Positions 38,399 through 47,596 of a stretch of DNA of 64,000 bases are shown piece by piece. The stretch is from Corallococcus sp. NCRR (GTDB lineage Bacteria; Myxococcota; Myxococcia; Myxococcales; Myxococcaceae): assembly GCF_026965535.1 (NCBI RefSeq), contig NZ_CP114039.1, positions 7,378,001 to 7,442,000 on the forward strand, given 5' to 3'. Under the pieces are notes generated by a model. That model saw only the letters and a list, made by a program, of their open reading frames with translations. It was not told where the DNA came from and did no database searches. Within the stretch, counting starts at the first letter, position 1, and each line of letters begins with the position of its first letter. A program made the position numbers and the translations under genes.

Positions 38399-39400
38399 CT
38401 AGCGCTGGGGACGCAGCTGCTCCACGTCCCCCGCCAGCACGCGCTCCACCCGCCCGTCCGCCATGCGCACCATCAGCGCGCCCGTGGGGTCGATGTCCTC
38501 CGCGAACCCCTCCCAGTCCCCCCGGTCCGTCCGCACCCGGACGGGGACGCCCAGGGTGCTGGAGAGCGCCTTCCAGCGGGTGCGCACCGCGTCGAAGCCG
38601 GTGGCCAGGTACGTCTCCAGCCAGGCCTCCAGCCGGGTCCACAGGGCCGCGGCGAAGGGCGCGCGGGCCACGGGCCGCCCCAGCGCCAGGGCGAGCGACG
38701 TGGCCGTGGCGCGCAGCTCGTCCGGGAAGTGCTCCTCGCCGGAGTTGAGGTTCACCCCCACGCCCACGATGACGAAGTGCACGCGCTCGGGTTCGGCGGA
38801 CAGCTCCGTGAGGATGCCGGCCACCTTCCGGCCGCCGATCTGCACGTCATTGGGCCACTTGATGGCGGCGTCCGCGCCCGCCTCGCGCAGCGTCTCCGCC
38901 AGGGCCACGGCGGCCACCAGCGTGAGCTCCGGCGCGCGCTGCGGGGGCAGCTCCGGGCGCAGGATGGCGGAGAAGTACAGGTTCAGGTTCGGCGGCGACA
39001 CCCAGGCGCGGCCCCGGCGTCCCTTGCCGGCCGTCTGCTGCTCGGCCACCACCACCGTGCCGTGGACAGCACCGTCCTGGGCCAGCCGGAAGGCCGTCGC
39101 GTTGGTGGAGCCGAGGGTGTCGTGGTGGTGCAGCACGCGGCCCACCGCGCGCGTGGCGAGCAGCGGGTGGACCTCCAGCGCGGAGAGCCGGTCCGGCCGG
39201 CCCACCAGCCGGTAGCCCTTCGCGGGCACCGCTTCGATGCGGTAGCCCTTCAGCCGCAGGGCCTCCACGTGCTTCCACACCGCCGTGCGCGACAGGCCCA
39301 GCCGGTTGGACAGCGCCTCACCGGAGATGAAGCCCTCCCCGCCTTCCGCGAGGAAGTTGAGGATGCGCGCGTCCTGCGAGAGCTCGTTCGTCGTTTCCAC
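38399..39400 (-). CDS. birA: Biotin--protein ligase with HTH domain
   Basis: BirA makes biotinyl-AMP and attaches biotin to carboxylases. The first 65 residues form a winged helix-turn-helix (FISGEALSNRLGLSRTAVWKHVEALR, residues 19-44), so it can also be a biotin-operon repressor. The ligase core has STNATAFRLA, the biotin loop AGKGRRGRAW and KWPNDVQIGGRKVAGIL, and a C-terminal SH3-like domain ends the chain. At 333 residues the layout matches E. coli BirA. The start is GTG at 39400, three bases after the stop of the upstream lipoprotein gene, so coexpression is likely. Confidence 0.95.
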   Translation of the reverse strand: METTNELSQDARILNFLAEGGEGFISGEALSNRLGLSRTAVWKHVEALRLKGYRIEAVPAKGYRLVGRPDRLSALEVHPLLATRAVGRVLHHHDTLGSTNATAFRLAQDGAVHGTVVVAEQQTAGKGRRGRAWVSPPNLNLYFSAILRPELPPQRAPELTLVAAVALAETLREAGADAAIKWPNDVQIGGRKVAGILTELSAEPERVHFVIVGVGVNLNSGEEHFPDELRATATSLALALGRPVARAPFAAALWTRLEAWLETYLATGFDAVRTRWKALSSTLGVPVRVRTDRGDWEGFAEDIDPTGALMVRMADGRVERVLAGDVEQLRPQR

Positions 39401-39403
39401 GCT

Positions 39404-40006
39404 TCAGTGGGGAGCGGGCGCGGCGGCATCCGCCTTGTAGGAGATGAGCTCCAGCTCCGTCTGCGGCACGCGCTTGCCGTCGTGCTCCGTGGCCACGTCC
39501 ACGCGGACCAGGCCCACGCCCGCGGCGAAGGTCATCGTGTTGACGAGCGTCGTTTGCGCGTCGACCTTGTTGCGGCCCTCCACGCTCACGCAGTTGGGGA
39601 ACGAGCCTGCGGGCACCTTGCAGGCGAAGCCCACCTGCACCAGCTGGTAGCGCTCCGTGGAGGACACGGACACGACGTTGTTCCAGCCGCGCCCGGCCTC
39701 CAACGGGCCGCGCAGCAGGTAGCGCTTGGGGTCGCGCAGGCCGAAGGCGTCCACGGTGAGCTGGCCGCCCTGGTTGTCCACGAAGTAGCCGTCCTGCTCC
39801 TTGACGATCTCCACCGTGACGGGTTTGTCGTCGCGGCCGTCAATCCGGTACGTCCACGCGTTGCCCACGGCCAGCGGGTAGTACTGGGCGATGGACTCGG
39901 GCGAGGGGCGCGTGTCCGACTCGACGCGCTTCGCGCAGCCGGAACCCATGAGCGTGGAGGCCAGGAGGGCCAGGCCCCCCACCATCGACAGCGATTGCTT
40001 CATCAT
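39404..40006 (-). CDS. Small lipoprotein, strand-rich
   Basis: The 200-residue protein has a type II signal peptide (two ATGs, then MGSGC with Cys24). The mature part is mostly beta-strands (YYPLAVGNAWTYRIDGRD, VTVEIVKEQDGYFV) and carries two further cysteines near 129 and 140. It has no recognised enzyme motif; the start resembles periplasmic lipoproteins in which 'YPLAVGNxWTY' is a recurring motif. It lies between the HEAT lipoprotein and birA with only three-base gaps. Confidence 0.82.
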   Translation of the reverse strand: MMKQSLSMVGGLALLASTLMGSGCAKRVESDTRPSPESIAQYYPLAVGNAWTYRIDGRDDKPVTVEIVKEQDGYFVDNQGGQLTVDAFGLRDPKRYLLRGPLEAGRGWNNVVSVSSTERYQLVQVGFACKVPAGSFPNCVSVEGRNKVDAQTTLVNTMTFAAGVGLVRVDVATEHDGKRVPQTELELISYKADAAAPAPH

Positions 40007-40009
40007 GCG

Positions 40010-40936
40010 CTAGGGGTCCGCGTGGCCCTGGCCACGCGCCTCCGCGGTTGCGTGGTTGCGTGATGCGTAGAGCGTGTCCAGCGCCTGCTGCGCGGCGGCC
40101 TGCACCGACGGCGTGTCGTGGCCCTGGGCCACCGTGTACAGGTACGCCTCCGCCTCCGGGCCGCCAATCTCGCCCACCGCGAAGACGATCTCCTGCAGGA
40201 AGCCCGAGTCGCGTCCGCGCGCCAGGTCGATGAGCGCCGGCACCGCGCTCTTCGCCTTCATCTCCGCCAGCGCGCCGATGGTGCGGCGCACCTGCTCCGC
40301 GTCGCCGGTGTCCTTGAGGCGCTCAATCAGGAGCGGCGCGGCGGCCGGGTGCTTGCGCTCGGCCAGCGTGCGCAGGGCGAACTCACGGATGCGCGAGTCG
40401 TTGGCCTGGAGGTCCGCCACCAGCGCCTCGTCCGCGCGCTCCAGCGCGGCGAGTTGCAGCACCGCGGCCTCCGTCACCTGCCGCAGCACGCTCTCCAGCG
40501 CGCCGCGCATGGCGGCCCGCCGCCCTTCCGCCGAGTCCACTTCCACGGCCGCCTCGCCCAGGCCCACGACCTCGTAGCGCTGGGGCGTGTTGCCGCCAAA
40601 GCGCTCCAGGGACAGGTTGGCGCCCACCTCCGCGTAGCTGTGCGGGTTGCCGTCCTTCAGCACCTCGCGGGTGAAGGGCACGTCCAGCGACAGCCGCCAG
40701 GGGCGGGCCTTCTTGGGGGACTCGTCAGCCACCCGTTCGAAGCGGCCGGAGGACTCCAGCGCGTCATCGAACAGCTCCCGCACGCCTTCCGGGCCGAAGC
40801 CCAGGAGGGCGTTGTCCCGCAGGGTGGTCCCGGAGAGCTCCACCGGCGCCACCGGATAGCGCGGAGCCTGCGAGCGGCAGGCCCCGAAGAACAGCACGCA
40901 GGAGGTTAGCAGCAGGGCCGGCTTCATGGCCTCCAC
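40010..40936 (-). CDS. HEAT-repeat lipoprotein
   Basis: The 308-residue protein has a lipobox FGAC (Cys20) after a short hydrophobic core. Residues 170-300 are HEAT-type helix pairs (SRIREFALRTLAERKHPAAAP; QVRRTIGALAEMKAKSAVPALIDLA at about 215-240; EIVFAVGEIGGPEAEAYLY). The GTG at 40936 has GGAG nine bases upstream; the ATG at 40927 gives three fewer residues and would have its ribosome site too close. It heads a tight leftward cluster of two lipoproteins, birA and coaX. Scaffolding in the cell envelope is a reasonable guess. Confidence 0.82.
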   Translation of the reverse strand: MEAMKPALLLTSCVLFFGACRSQAPRYPVAPVELSGTTLRDNALLGFGPEGVRELFDDALESSGRFERVADESPKKARPWRLSLDVPFTREVLKDGNPHSYAEVGANLSLERFGGNTPQRYEVVGLGEAAVEVDSAEGRRAAMRGALESVLRQVTEAAVLQLAALERADEALVADLQANDSRIREFALRTLAERKHPAAAPLLIERLKDTGDAEQVRRTIGALAEMKAKSAVPALIDLARGRDSGFLQEIVFAVGEIGGPEAEAYLYTVAQGHDTPSVQAAAQQALDTLYASRNHATAEARGQGHADP

Positions 40937-40980
40937 AGGCTAACACTCCCGCGTCCACCGCACCTGATTCCGTGCGGGGA

Positions 40981-43266
40981 TCAGCCTTCCTTGTTGCCCT
41001 CGGACGAACCATCCGTCCCAGGCGACACCGGCGCTTCGTGCACCTCGCGGACCTCCGCGGGCTGCGAGGACGACTCGACGGGGGCCTCTTCCGGAGGCAG
41101 CGCCTGCGCGGCGACCGGGGTCTCCGCATCGGACGCGGCCTTCGCGGCTTCGGCCCGGGCCCGCGCGGACTCGTCGGACTCCGGCTGCGCCGCTTCGCCC
41201 GCCTGCCAGGCATTGCCCACGGAGGGCGGCGTGGCGGTGGCCTCCCCGTTCGCGGGGTGGGCCTCCGTCGTCACGGGCAGGGCCTCACCCGCGAGCGCGA
41301 CCGTCTCACCGGTGACGCTGCCACCCGGGGACGGCGCGGCGATGCCACCGGAGGAGCCCTCGCCCTCACCGGGCATGCCCACCGTGCCGGCGTCGGCCGC
41401 GACGCCGCCCGAGGAACCGTTGCCTTCACCGGCGGCGACCGCGGCCACCGTGGTGGCACCGGCCTCGCCCGCGCTGGCGGCTGCCTCGCCGGGAGCGCCG
41501 CCTTCACCCGCGGGCGCGCCCTCCGCTCCGCGCGAGCCACGGCCGCGACGGCCCCGGCGACGGCGGCGGCGGCGCTTGCGGTCGGAGGCGTTGCCCTCGG
41601 CGGTGCCGGCCTCGGCGCCCTCCTTGGCTCCACCCACGAAGGCGCTGGCGGCCTCCAGGTCCTCGTCCTCACCCTCGTCGTCGCCCTCCTCGGACTCGTC
41701 CTCTTCCGAAGCGGGCGTGAACCCGGCGGCGGGCGGCGGCGCGGGGGCCACCGGCGAGGCCTTGGCCTCGGAGCCCTCGGCGGCACCGGACTGGGCGGCG
41801 TCGCGCGCCTCGGCCCGTTCGCGCTGACGGTCGCGGCGGCGCTCGGAGCGCTCCTGACGGTCGCTCCGCTCGGGACGCTCCGCGCGCTCGGTGGTGGTGG
41901 CGGCGGCCTCGACCTCGCCACCGCCCTCCTCGCGGGCCTGCTTCTCGCTCTTGCGCTCCTCGCGGCGGCGCTGGGCCTCCTCGGCGTCCAGCTTCGCGGC
42001 CTCGAAGAAGCGCTCGTCGATGTCGTACAGCTCCACCTGGGTGACGGTGACGGCGGTCTTCGCCTCCAGGAACTTCTCACCCAGGGCGTCACCGCACCAC
42101 AGCATCACCAGCGAGCCGGAGGCCTGCGCCTCCGAGCGCGCGTCGCCGCGCACCTCGCCCGCGCTCACCAGCAGGCCCACCTGCGCCGAGTAGTGGCCCA
42201 GGTCGCGCCGCAGCTCCTGCACCGTCTTGCGGTCGATGCCCGGCGCGCCCTTGAGCATGCGGACCGCGTAGCGCAGCTCCACGCTGCCCTCGCGCTTGCG
42301 CGCGGTGAGCAGGGGGCCTTCCTTGGAGCGCTTGGCGACCTTCAGCTCGCGGAAGCCCAGCCCGTGCATCATCTTCACCACGGACTTCTCGAAGGTGCCC
42401 ACGTCCGCGTCGCCCAGGCGCTTGCGCAGCCCGCGCGCCACCGCCCGGCGCGCGTCCTTGAGGGCCGTGCGCGCGGTGGTGATGAGGGCCTCGTCCACCA
42501 GGGGCTCGCCAGCGGCGGCGGGCTTGCCCAGCACCGGGCGGCCCCCCTCCAGCGGGATGCCCAGGGCCTGCGCGAAGGCGGCCTGGAGCTCCAGGGGCGG
42601 CGCCTCGCTCGGCGCGCCCGCGCGCTCCAGGGACACCTCGCCGGTCTCCTGGTTGAAGGCGTACTGGGGCCGGCGGCCCGCGTCGATGCGGCGCTGGTTG
42701 TCCTCCAGCAGGGCGGTGAGCACCGCCTCCACCGTGGTCTCCTCGGCGCACAGCTCCTTGCCCTTGGCGCGCTCGATGAGCTGATCCGTGCGCAGCGCGG
42801 CGTCCGCCTCGCTGAGGATCTCGAACACCACCTCCGGCAGCGGCGGGAAGCGCTTGCGGCGGCCACCCCGCTCCTCGTCCCCCTCGTCACGGCGGCGCTT
42901 GCGCTCCGTGCCACGGCCCGACGCGCGGACGTTGTCCGTGCGGGGCTCCGGGTGACGCTCCACCGGCCGCAGCGGAGGCAACTCCTCCTCCGGATGCGGC
43001 TCCATCACGCCCGTCTGTGCAAGTGCCTCGACGTCCTCGGAGAGCGACCAGTCCGTCAGCGCGAAGGTATCCTTCGCCGTGACAATCACCTTGCGATCCC
43101 GCGTCCGTCGCGCCATGGCGGCCAGTCGCGACAGCATCGTCACTTCCGGCGTCTTACCAATGTGGGACAGCAGGCTCAGCTGGATGGACTTCTCCGTGAT
43201 TTCAAGGAAATGCAGGGGGCGACCTTCGCTCTCCAGCACACGGAGCGCGGCCTCGTAAAATGTCAT
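40981..43266 (-). CDS. HARE-HTH protein with degenerate Mrr-like domain and long disordered tail
   Basis: The 761-residue protein begins with a HARE-HTH domain (FYEAALRVLESEGRPLHFLEI, residues 3-23; ending FALTDW near 73), found in restriction and chromatin proteins. A second winged-helix-like segment sits near 140-215. Residues 288-410 resemble the Mrr/restriction-endonuclease core (TFEKSVVKMMHGLGFRELKVA; VQELRRDLGHYSAQVGLLVS). The expected catalytic QxK strand reads YAVRML, so the nuclease site looks lost. From 425 on the chain is low-complexity: charged Arg/Glu, a KRRRRRRRGRRGRG patch, then Gly/Glu/Ala-rich. Nucleic-acid binding is inferred. The start is supported by a promoter upstream. 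Confidence 0.8.
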   Translation of the reverse strand: MTFYEAALRVLESEGRPLHFLEITEKSIQLSLLSHIGKTPEVTMLSRLAAMARRTRDRKVIVTAKDTFALTDWSLSEDVEALAQTGVMEPHPEEELPPLRPVERHPEPRTDNVRASGRGTERKRRRDEGDEERGGRRKRFPPLPEVVFEILSEADAALRTDQLIERAKGKELCAEETTVEAVLTALLEDNQRRIDAGRRPQYAFNQETGEVSLERAGAPSEAPPLELQAAFAQALGIPLEGGRPVLGKPAAAGEPLVDEALITTARTALKDARRAVARGLRKRLGDADVGTFEKSVVKMMHGLGFRELKVAKRSKEGPLLTARKREGSVELRYAVRMLKGAPGIDRKTVQELRRDLGHYSAQVGLLVSAGEVRGDARSEAQASGSLVMLWCGDALGEKFLEAKTAVTVTQVELYDIDERFFEAAKLDAEEAQRRREERKSEKQAREEGGGEVEAAATTTERAERPERSDRQERSERRRDRQRERAEARDAAQSGAAEGSEAKASPVAPAPPPAAGFTPASEEDESEEGDDEGEDEDLEAASAFVGGAKEGAEAGTAEGNASDRKRRRRRRRGRRGRGSRGAEGAPAGEGGAPGEAAASAGEAGATTVAAVAAGEGNGSSGGVAADAGTVGMPGEGEGSSGGIAAPSPGGSVTGETVALAGEALPVTTEAHPANGEATATPPSVGNAWQAGEAAQPESDESARARAEAAKAASDAETPVAAQALPPEEAPVESSSQPAEVREVHEAPVSPGTDGSSEGNKEG

Positions 43267-43324
43267 CGAGTATTCCCCAAGAATTCCGAACGGTTACAAA
43301 AATGTAGGTCCGTATGGGCGGCGG

Positions 43325-43354
43325 ATGCTAGCCACCGCTAAACTGGCTTGTCAA
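43325..43354 (-). promoter_or_regulatory. Sigma-70-like promoter of the HARE-HTH gene
   Basis: Read leftward, a perfect TTGACA (43354-43349) is followed by an 18-base spacer and TAGCAT (43330-43325), four of six for the -10 box. Transcription would begin near 43318 and leave a leader of about 50 bases. It lies in the 97-base divergent gap, just upstream of the start codon of the beta-propeller gene. Confidence 0.6.
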
Positions 43355-43363
43355 CGAACGTCA

Positions 43364-45559
43364 ATGACCCGTCTTCGCATCGGACACCATTGGAAGCGCG
43401 AACCGTCAGCCTCCCCGCTCGATTCCATCGCGCTGGAGCTGGACGGCGTGAACCTTTTGTCCGGGGCGGTGGAGGAGCCCCTGGCGGAGGTCGTCCCCGC
43501 GCTGGTGGAGGCGGTGGCGGCCCTGCACGCGGGGAAGCGGCGGCTGGCGCAGGTGTCGCTGACGGAGGCGCACCTGGAGCTGGTGCTGCGGCGCGTCGGG
43601 CCGGACATCGAGCTGTCGGTGGCGAGCCTCGCCCGGCCCGCCCACCTGTTGCGCCCGCCGATCCGGGTGGACGCCGAGGAGCTGACGAAGGCCACCCGCC
43701 AGAGCGGCCAGCGCTTCCTCCAGGACGTGACGAAGCTCGCGCCCAAGGCCCTGTCCGCCGCGGCCGCCCGGAAGCTGGGCGAGGCGCTCCAGGGCCTGGG
43801 CAAGGCCGCCCCGCACGCGGAAGAGAAGCCCGCTCCCCCCACCCCGCTGCGGATTGAGCCCGTGTCCGTGCCGGGGTTCGGCTTCGAGCTGAAGGACATC
43901 TCCCCCGCCTCGCGCGAGGCGCCGTCGAAGGGCACCTCCGGGGCGCTGGCGCCGCTCCTGGGCGCGGGCGAGGTGTGGCTGGCGCTGCCGGGACGGCCTC
44001 AGGCGTGGCGTGCGCCGGGGCCGCCGTTCCTCACGGTGCTGGAGCTGTCCCGGCAGGCGGTGGAGCTGGCGCGGGCCGTGGAACTGGGCGAAGCCCGCTT
44101 CGAGTTCGAGCCCGCGGGCGTGCGCCCCCGCCTGACGCTGGACCTGCCCGGACAGCGGGCGAAGCTGGGGCCCACCGGCACGTGGTTCGAGCTGGAGCCC
44201 AAGGCGCTCCTGTCCGCCCTCTTCCAGTTGGGGGAGGCGCTGGGCCTGGCGTTCGCGGAGGCGCACCGGGTCCAGGTGTCCAACCCGTACCTCGTGGAGG
44301 TGGCGGAGCGCTGCCGCGAGGGGCTGTCGCACCTGCGTGGCGCGCACAAGCCTCCCGAGGCGGAGGGTGAAGCGCGCGAGCGCAAGAGCCCCCCGGCGCG
44401 CGGCGAGTCCCGTCCGCTGAAGGTGCCCGGGAAGCTCAGGCGCCTGCGCTTCGAGAAGCTCTGGGAGCAGCGCGGACTGGAGGAGCCGGAGGAGGCGCGG
44501 CTGCTCCTGGGCCGGCACGGGCCGGTGTACTGCGCGCCGGGGCTGGCGGGCGCGTTCTCGCGCAAGGACGGCGCGCTCTTGTGGCGGCGGGCCGCGTCGC
44601 TGGGCGTGGCGGCGTCCGCGGATGGCCACGCGGTGGCGGCGGACGACACGCGCGTGTACGGCTTCACCGGCCGGGGCTCGGGCGCGCGGTGGCTGCATGA
44701 CCATGACGGCATCCCGCTGGGGCCGCTGCTCCTGCGCCAGGACGGGCTGCTCCTGACGCTGTCGGAGGACCGCACGGCGGTGGCCTTCGCGGAGGCCACG
44801 GGCCGCGAGGTGTGGCGCCTGGCCCCGCCTCGCACGCAGCGCGGGTGGATGGCCACGCAGGGACACCGGGCGCTCTTGTCCACGGACTCGGGCTACCTGT
44901 ACGGCCTGGATTTGGAGGACGGTCAGGTGCGCTACCGGCTGCGCTCGCCCCTGCCCTTCCATGGGCCTCCGGTGGCGTGGGGCCGGCGCTTCCTGGCGCT
45001 CATGGGGCGCGGCTCGCATCACGCGCTCTTGCTGGCGGACGCGCACACCGGCGAGGCGCAGTGGACGTTCGAGCCGGACCTCCTCCTGCCCTCCACGCCG
45101 CTGCCAGTGGGCCAGCGGGTGCTCCTGGCCGGGATGCGCGACCAGGACGGGTTCCTGGTGTGCCTGGACGCGCGAGGGCGGAAGGTCTGGGAGCGCGCGC
45201 TGCACCTGGGGCCCGGGCCCTATGCGCTGGCGCCGCTGCCTCGCGCGGTGGTGGTGACGAGCGCGTCCGGGGCCGCGACTCGCGTGGCGCTGAACGGACA
45301 GGTGGACTGGCGGGTGGGGGCGGCCGGTGAGCCGCTGATCACCGCGCTGCCCGCGCGCACCGCCCGCGACGTGACGCTCATCGCGGGAGAGGTGGTGCGC
45401 GCGGTGGATCCTCGCGGCGGTCAGGTGCTCGCGGAGGTTCGCGCGGGGGTGGGGCTCGTCGCGCTCCAGGCCGACGTGCGCCTCAACCTGTACTTCCTGG
45501 ACGACGCCGGCACGCTGTCCGCGTACCGGCTGGGGTCGCACTTCGCCGTCGTGAAGTGA
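43364..45559 (+). CDS. PQQ/BamB-like beta-propeller repeat protein
   Basis: From the ATG at 43364 (MTRLRIG) the protein has 731 residues and no signal peptide. The first 380 residues have no recognised domain, with Pro/Lys-rich hinges. Residues from about 400 on show PQQ-like repeats of a beta-propeller: AGAFSRKDGALLWRR, VAFAEATGREVWRLA, YLYGLDLEDGQVRYRL, LLADAHTGEAQWTFE, CLDARGRKVWERAL. Such propellers act as protein-binding platforms; BamB is one example, but this one appears cytoplasmic. The next gene is convergent, 18 bases away. The role is unknown. Confidence 0.82.
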   Translation: MTRLRIGHHWKREPSASPLDSIALELDGVNLLSGAVEEPLAEVVPALVEAVAALHAGKRRLAQVSLTEAHLELVLRRVGPDIELSVASLARPAHLLRPPIRVDAEELTKATRQSGQRFLQDVTKLAPKALSAAAARKLGEALQGLGKAAPHAEEKPAPPTPLRIEPVSVPGFGFELKDISPASREAPSKGTSGALAPLLGAGEVWLALPGRPQAWRAPGPPFLTVLELSRQAVELARAVELGEARFEFEPAGVRPRLTLDLPGQRAKLGPTGTWFELEPKALLSALFQLGEALGLAFAEAHRVQVSNPYLVEVAERCREGLSHLRGAHKPPEAEGEARERKSPPARGESRPLKVPGKLRRLRFEKLWEQRGLEEPEEARLLLGRHGPVYCAPGLAGAFSRKDGALLWRRAASLGVAASADGHAVAADDTRVYGFTGRGSGARWLHDHDGIPLGPLLLRQDGLLLTLSEDRTAVAFAEATGREVWRLAPPRTQRGWMATQGHRALLSTDSGYLYGLDLEDGQVRYRLRSPLPFHGPPVAWGRRFLALMGRGSHHALLLADAHTGEAQWTFEPDLLLPSTPLPVGQRVLLAGMRDQDGFLVCLDARGRKVWERALHLGPGPYALAPLPRAVVVTSASGAATRVALNGQVDWRVGAAGEPLITALPARTARDVTLIAGEVVRAVDPRGGQVLAEVRAGVGLVALQADVRLNLYFLDDAGTLSAYRLGSHFAVVK

Positions 45560-45577
45560 CGAAGCGCGGCCTGTCCG

Positions 45578-46507
45578 CTACTCGCCCTTCTTGGCGGAGG
45601 CCTTGGCCGGGTCGATCTCCTCCTCCGGCCGCTCCTCCTGCGTGGCGCCTTCCCACGTCTCGTTGGCGCCCAGCTTCCACTCGGACGGCACGTCCAGCTT
45701 CCACGCGTAGGTGGCGTTGGCGTTGCCGCCGGACGCCGCGTGCGACGCGACGTTGATGGTCATCTCCAGCTTCGCCACCTCCGCGGGCAAGAGGTCCAGG
45801 TCGTAGTGGCCCAGCACCATCTGCGGAGGGAACTCGGCGATGAGGCGCTCGGGGTAGTCGATCTTCATCGACGGGTCGGCGCCGCGCATCTCGCCCAGCA
45901 GCTTGCCCTTCGCGTCCGTGAGCTTCCACACCGTGTCGAACGAGGCGCTGGTGACCATCTTCTTCAGCTTGCCTTCGTCCTTCTCCACGCGCTGCGCGCC
46001 CCAGAGCACCAGCTGCAGGCGGATCTGCGGCTTGCCCATCACCATCACGACGTCGTTGGACACGATGTCCAGGCGCATGCCCTTGTCCGTGGCGGACATC
46101 ACCGGGCGGTAGCGGCCGTCCTTCAGCGCGTCGAACTGCTTGCGCGCGTAATCGTAGAAGGCCTTGCGGTCCCCCGCGCGGTTGTCCTTCTTGTCGCCAC
46201 CCGACGCCTCGCGCTGCTCCAGCTCCGCCAGGTAGTTGTCGAACTTCTTGTTGCCGTGGAAGCGGTCCAGGTGCGCGTCCACGTCGTCGAAGTAGCCCTT
46301 GAAGAAGGACTTCAGCTCGTCCTTGTAGGAGGCCTCATCCGGGTTGGTGCGCATCCAGCCCACGCGCTCCAGGTAGACGGCCTGGATCCGGCGGAAGTCC
46401 GCGTCCCGCTCCGCCTGGGTGGCCCGCGCGGAGGCGGTGCGGTGACTCGCCACCGCGGCGATGATCACCAGGGCGATGACAATGATGATTCCGAAGTAGC
46501 GCTTCAA
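45578..46507 (-). CDS. Membrane-anchored hypothetical protein, TTG start
   Basis: The only fitting start is TTG at 46507, supported by AGGAG eight bases upstream. The product of 309 residues begins KRYFGIIIVIALVIIAAVAS, an uncleaved anchor or signal peptide. The rest is charged and probably periplasmic, with a helical part (about 30-140) and a strand-rich part (ATDKGMRLDIVSNDVVMVMG; IRLQLVLWGAQRV) before a Glu/Lys tail. I do not recognise the domain. Its start codon lies 35 bases from that of the divergent hydrolase gene. Confidence 0.8.
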   Translation of the reverse strand: MKRYFGIIIVIALVIIAAVASHRTASARATQAERDADFRRIQAVYLERVGWMRTNPDEASYKDELKSFFKGYFDDVDAHLDRFHGNKKFDNYLAELEQREASGGDKKDNRAGDRKAFYDYARKQFDALKDGRYRPVMSATDKGMRLDIVSNDVVMVMGKPQIRLQLVLWGAQRVEKDEGKLKKMVTSASFDTVWKLTDAKGKLLGEMRGADPSMKIDYPERLIAEFPPQMVLGHYDLDLLPAEVAKLEMTINVASHAASGGNANATYAWKLDVPSEWKLGANETWEGATQEERPEEEIDPAKASAKKGE

Positions 46508-46542
46508 GCGACAGGCTCCTGTGCGTTCGGGCAGGCAATGAT

Positions 46543-47595
46543 ATGAGCCGCATCATCGTGCCCCAGGCCGAGGGAATCCAACTGTTCACCGTGCCCCTTC
46601 CGCTGGAGGAAGGGGACCTGCTGGGAAGCCCCCAGATTGCCTGGCAGGCCTATGGGAAACCGTCGGACGGCAAAGCGGTGGTGGTGCTGCACGACCTGTC
46701 CCATTCCCACCAGGCGTTGAGCACGGAAGTGAACGGTGCGTACCAACCCTCGGGCTGGGGGCGGGAGCTCATCGGTCCGGGCAAGGCGCTGGATCCGGAC
46801 GTGACGCCGGTCATCGTGCCCAACCTGCTGGGCAGCCCGTTCGGCTCCACGTCGCCGCTGACGCCGGATCCGCACACGGGCGCGCCGTGGGGCGCGGGGC
46901 TGCCGCCGCTCACCGTGCTGGACATGGCGCGCGGCGTTTCCGCGCTGCTCAAGGCCCTGGGGCTCACGCGCGTGAAGGCCCTGGTGGGCATTGGCCTGGG
47001 CGGGCTGGTGGCGCTGCGGCTGGCGGCGCTGTTCCCGGAGCTGGCGGACGGCGTGGTGGTGCTGGGCGCGGCGCGGGCCCTGCCGGAGGGGCTGCGCGAG
47101 AAGATGGGCCTCACGTCGCAGGTGCTGCGCATGGCGCCCGACAACGAGGACACTCCGCCCCTGCGCGAGCGCGCACCGAACCGGACGCTGACGCGGCTGC
47201 GGATGGACTACCTCAAGCTGCTCTACGGACGCGACCACCTGGGCACCGCGTATCCGGACAGCGCGGCGGCGCAGGCGGCGCTGGAGGCGGAGGCCGCGTC
47301 GTTCGCGGACACGTTCGATCCGGTCGCGTGGTCGCTGCTCTGCTCCGCGTACGCGGGCTGCGACCTGACGGAGACGTTCCCGAGGATCCGCGCGCGGGTG
47401 CTGCTCCTCGCGGGCGCGACGGACGCGCTGGCTCCGGCGGGCCGCGTGCGGGACACCTACCACCAGCTGACGGCGGCGGGGGTGCAGGCGCGGTTCGTGG
47501 AGCTGCAGGGGCCGGGGGACCACGGCACCCTGCTGTCGGACGCGCACCGGCTGAAGGGGCCGGTGCAGGACTTCCTGCGCTGGCTGCGCGGCTAG
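46543..47595 (+). CDS. MetX-like alpha/beta hydrolase fold, nucleophile lost
   Basis: The 350-residue protein follows the homoserine O-acetyltransferase (MetX) layout: IAWQAYGKPS and VVVLHDLSHSHQAL near the start, then NLLGSPFGSTSP, TVLDMARGVSALLKALG and ATDALAPA. At the nucleophile elbow MetX has GGSxGG, but here the sequence is ALVGIGLGGLVAL, with Gly (codon GGC) instead of Ser. The usual GHD motif near the end reads GDHGTLL. So normal acyltransferase or esterase action is unlikely; a binding or regulatory role is possible. It is divergent from the TTG-start gene, and its stop is one base from the udk stop. Confidence 0.83.
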   Translation: MSRIIVPQAEGIQLFTVPLPLEEGDLLGSPQIAWQAYGKPSDGKAVVVLHDLSHSHQALSTEVNGAYQPSGWGRELIGPGKALDPDVTPVIVPNLLGSPFGSTSPLTPDPHTGAPWGAGLPPLTVLDMARGVSALLKALGLTRVKALVGIGLGGLVALRLAALFPELADGVVVLGAARALPEGLREKMGLTSQVLRMAPDNEDTPPLRERAPNRTLTRLRMDYLKLLYGRDHLGTAYPDSAAAQAALEAEAASFADTFDPVAWSLLCSAYAGCDLTETFPRIRARVLLLAGATDALAPAGRVRDTYHQLTAAGVQARFVELQGPGDHGTLLSDAHRLKGPVQDFLRWLRG

Positions 47596-47596
47596 C

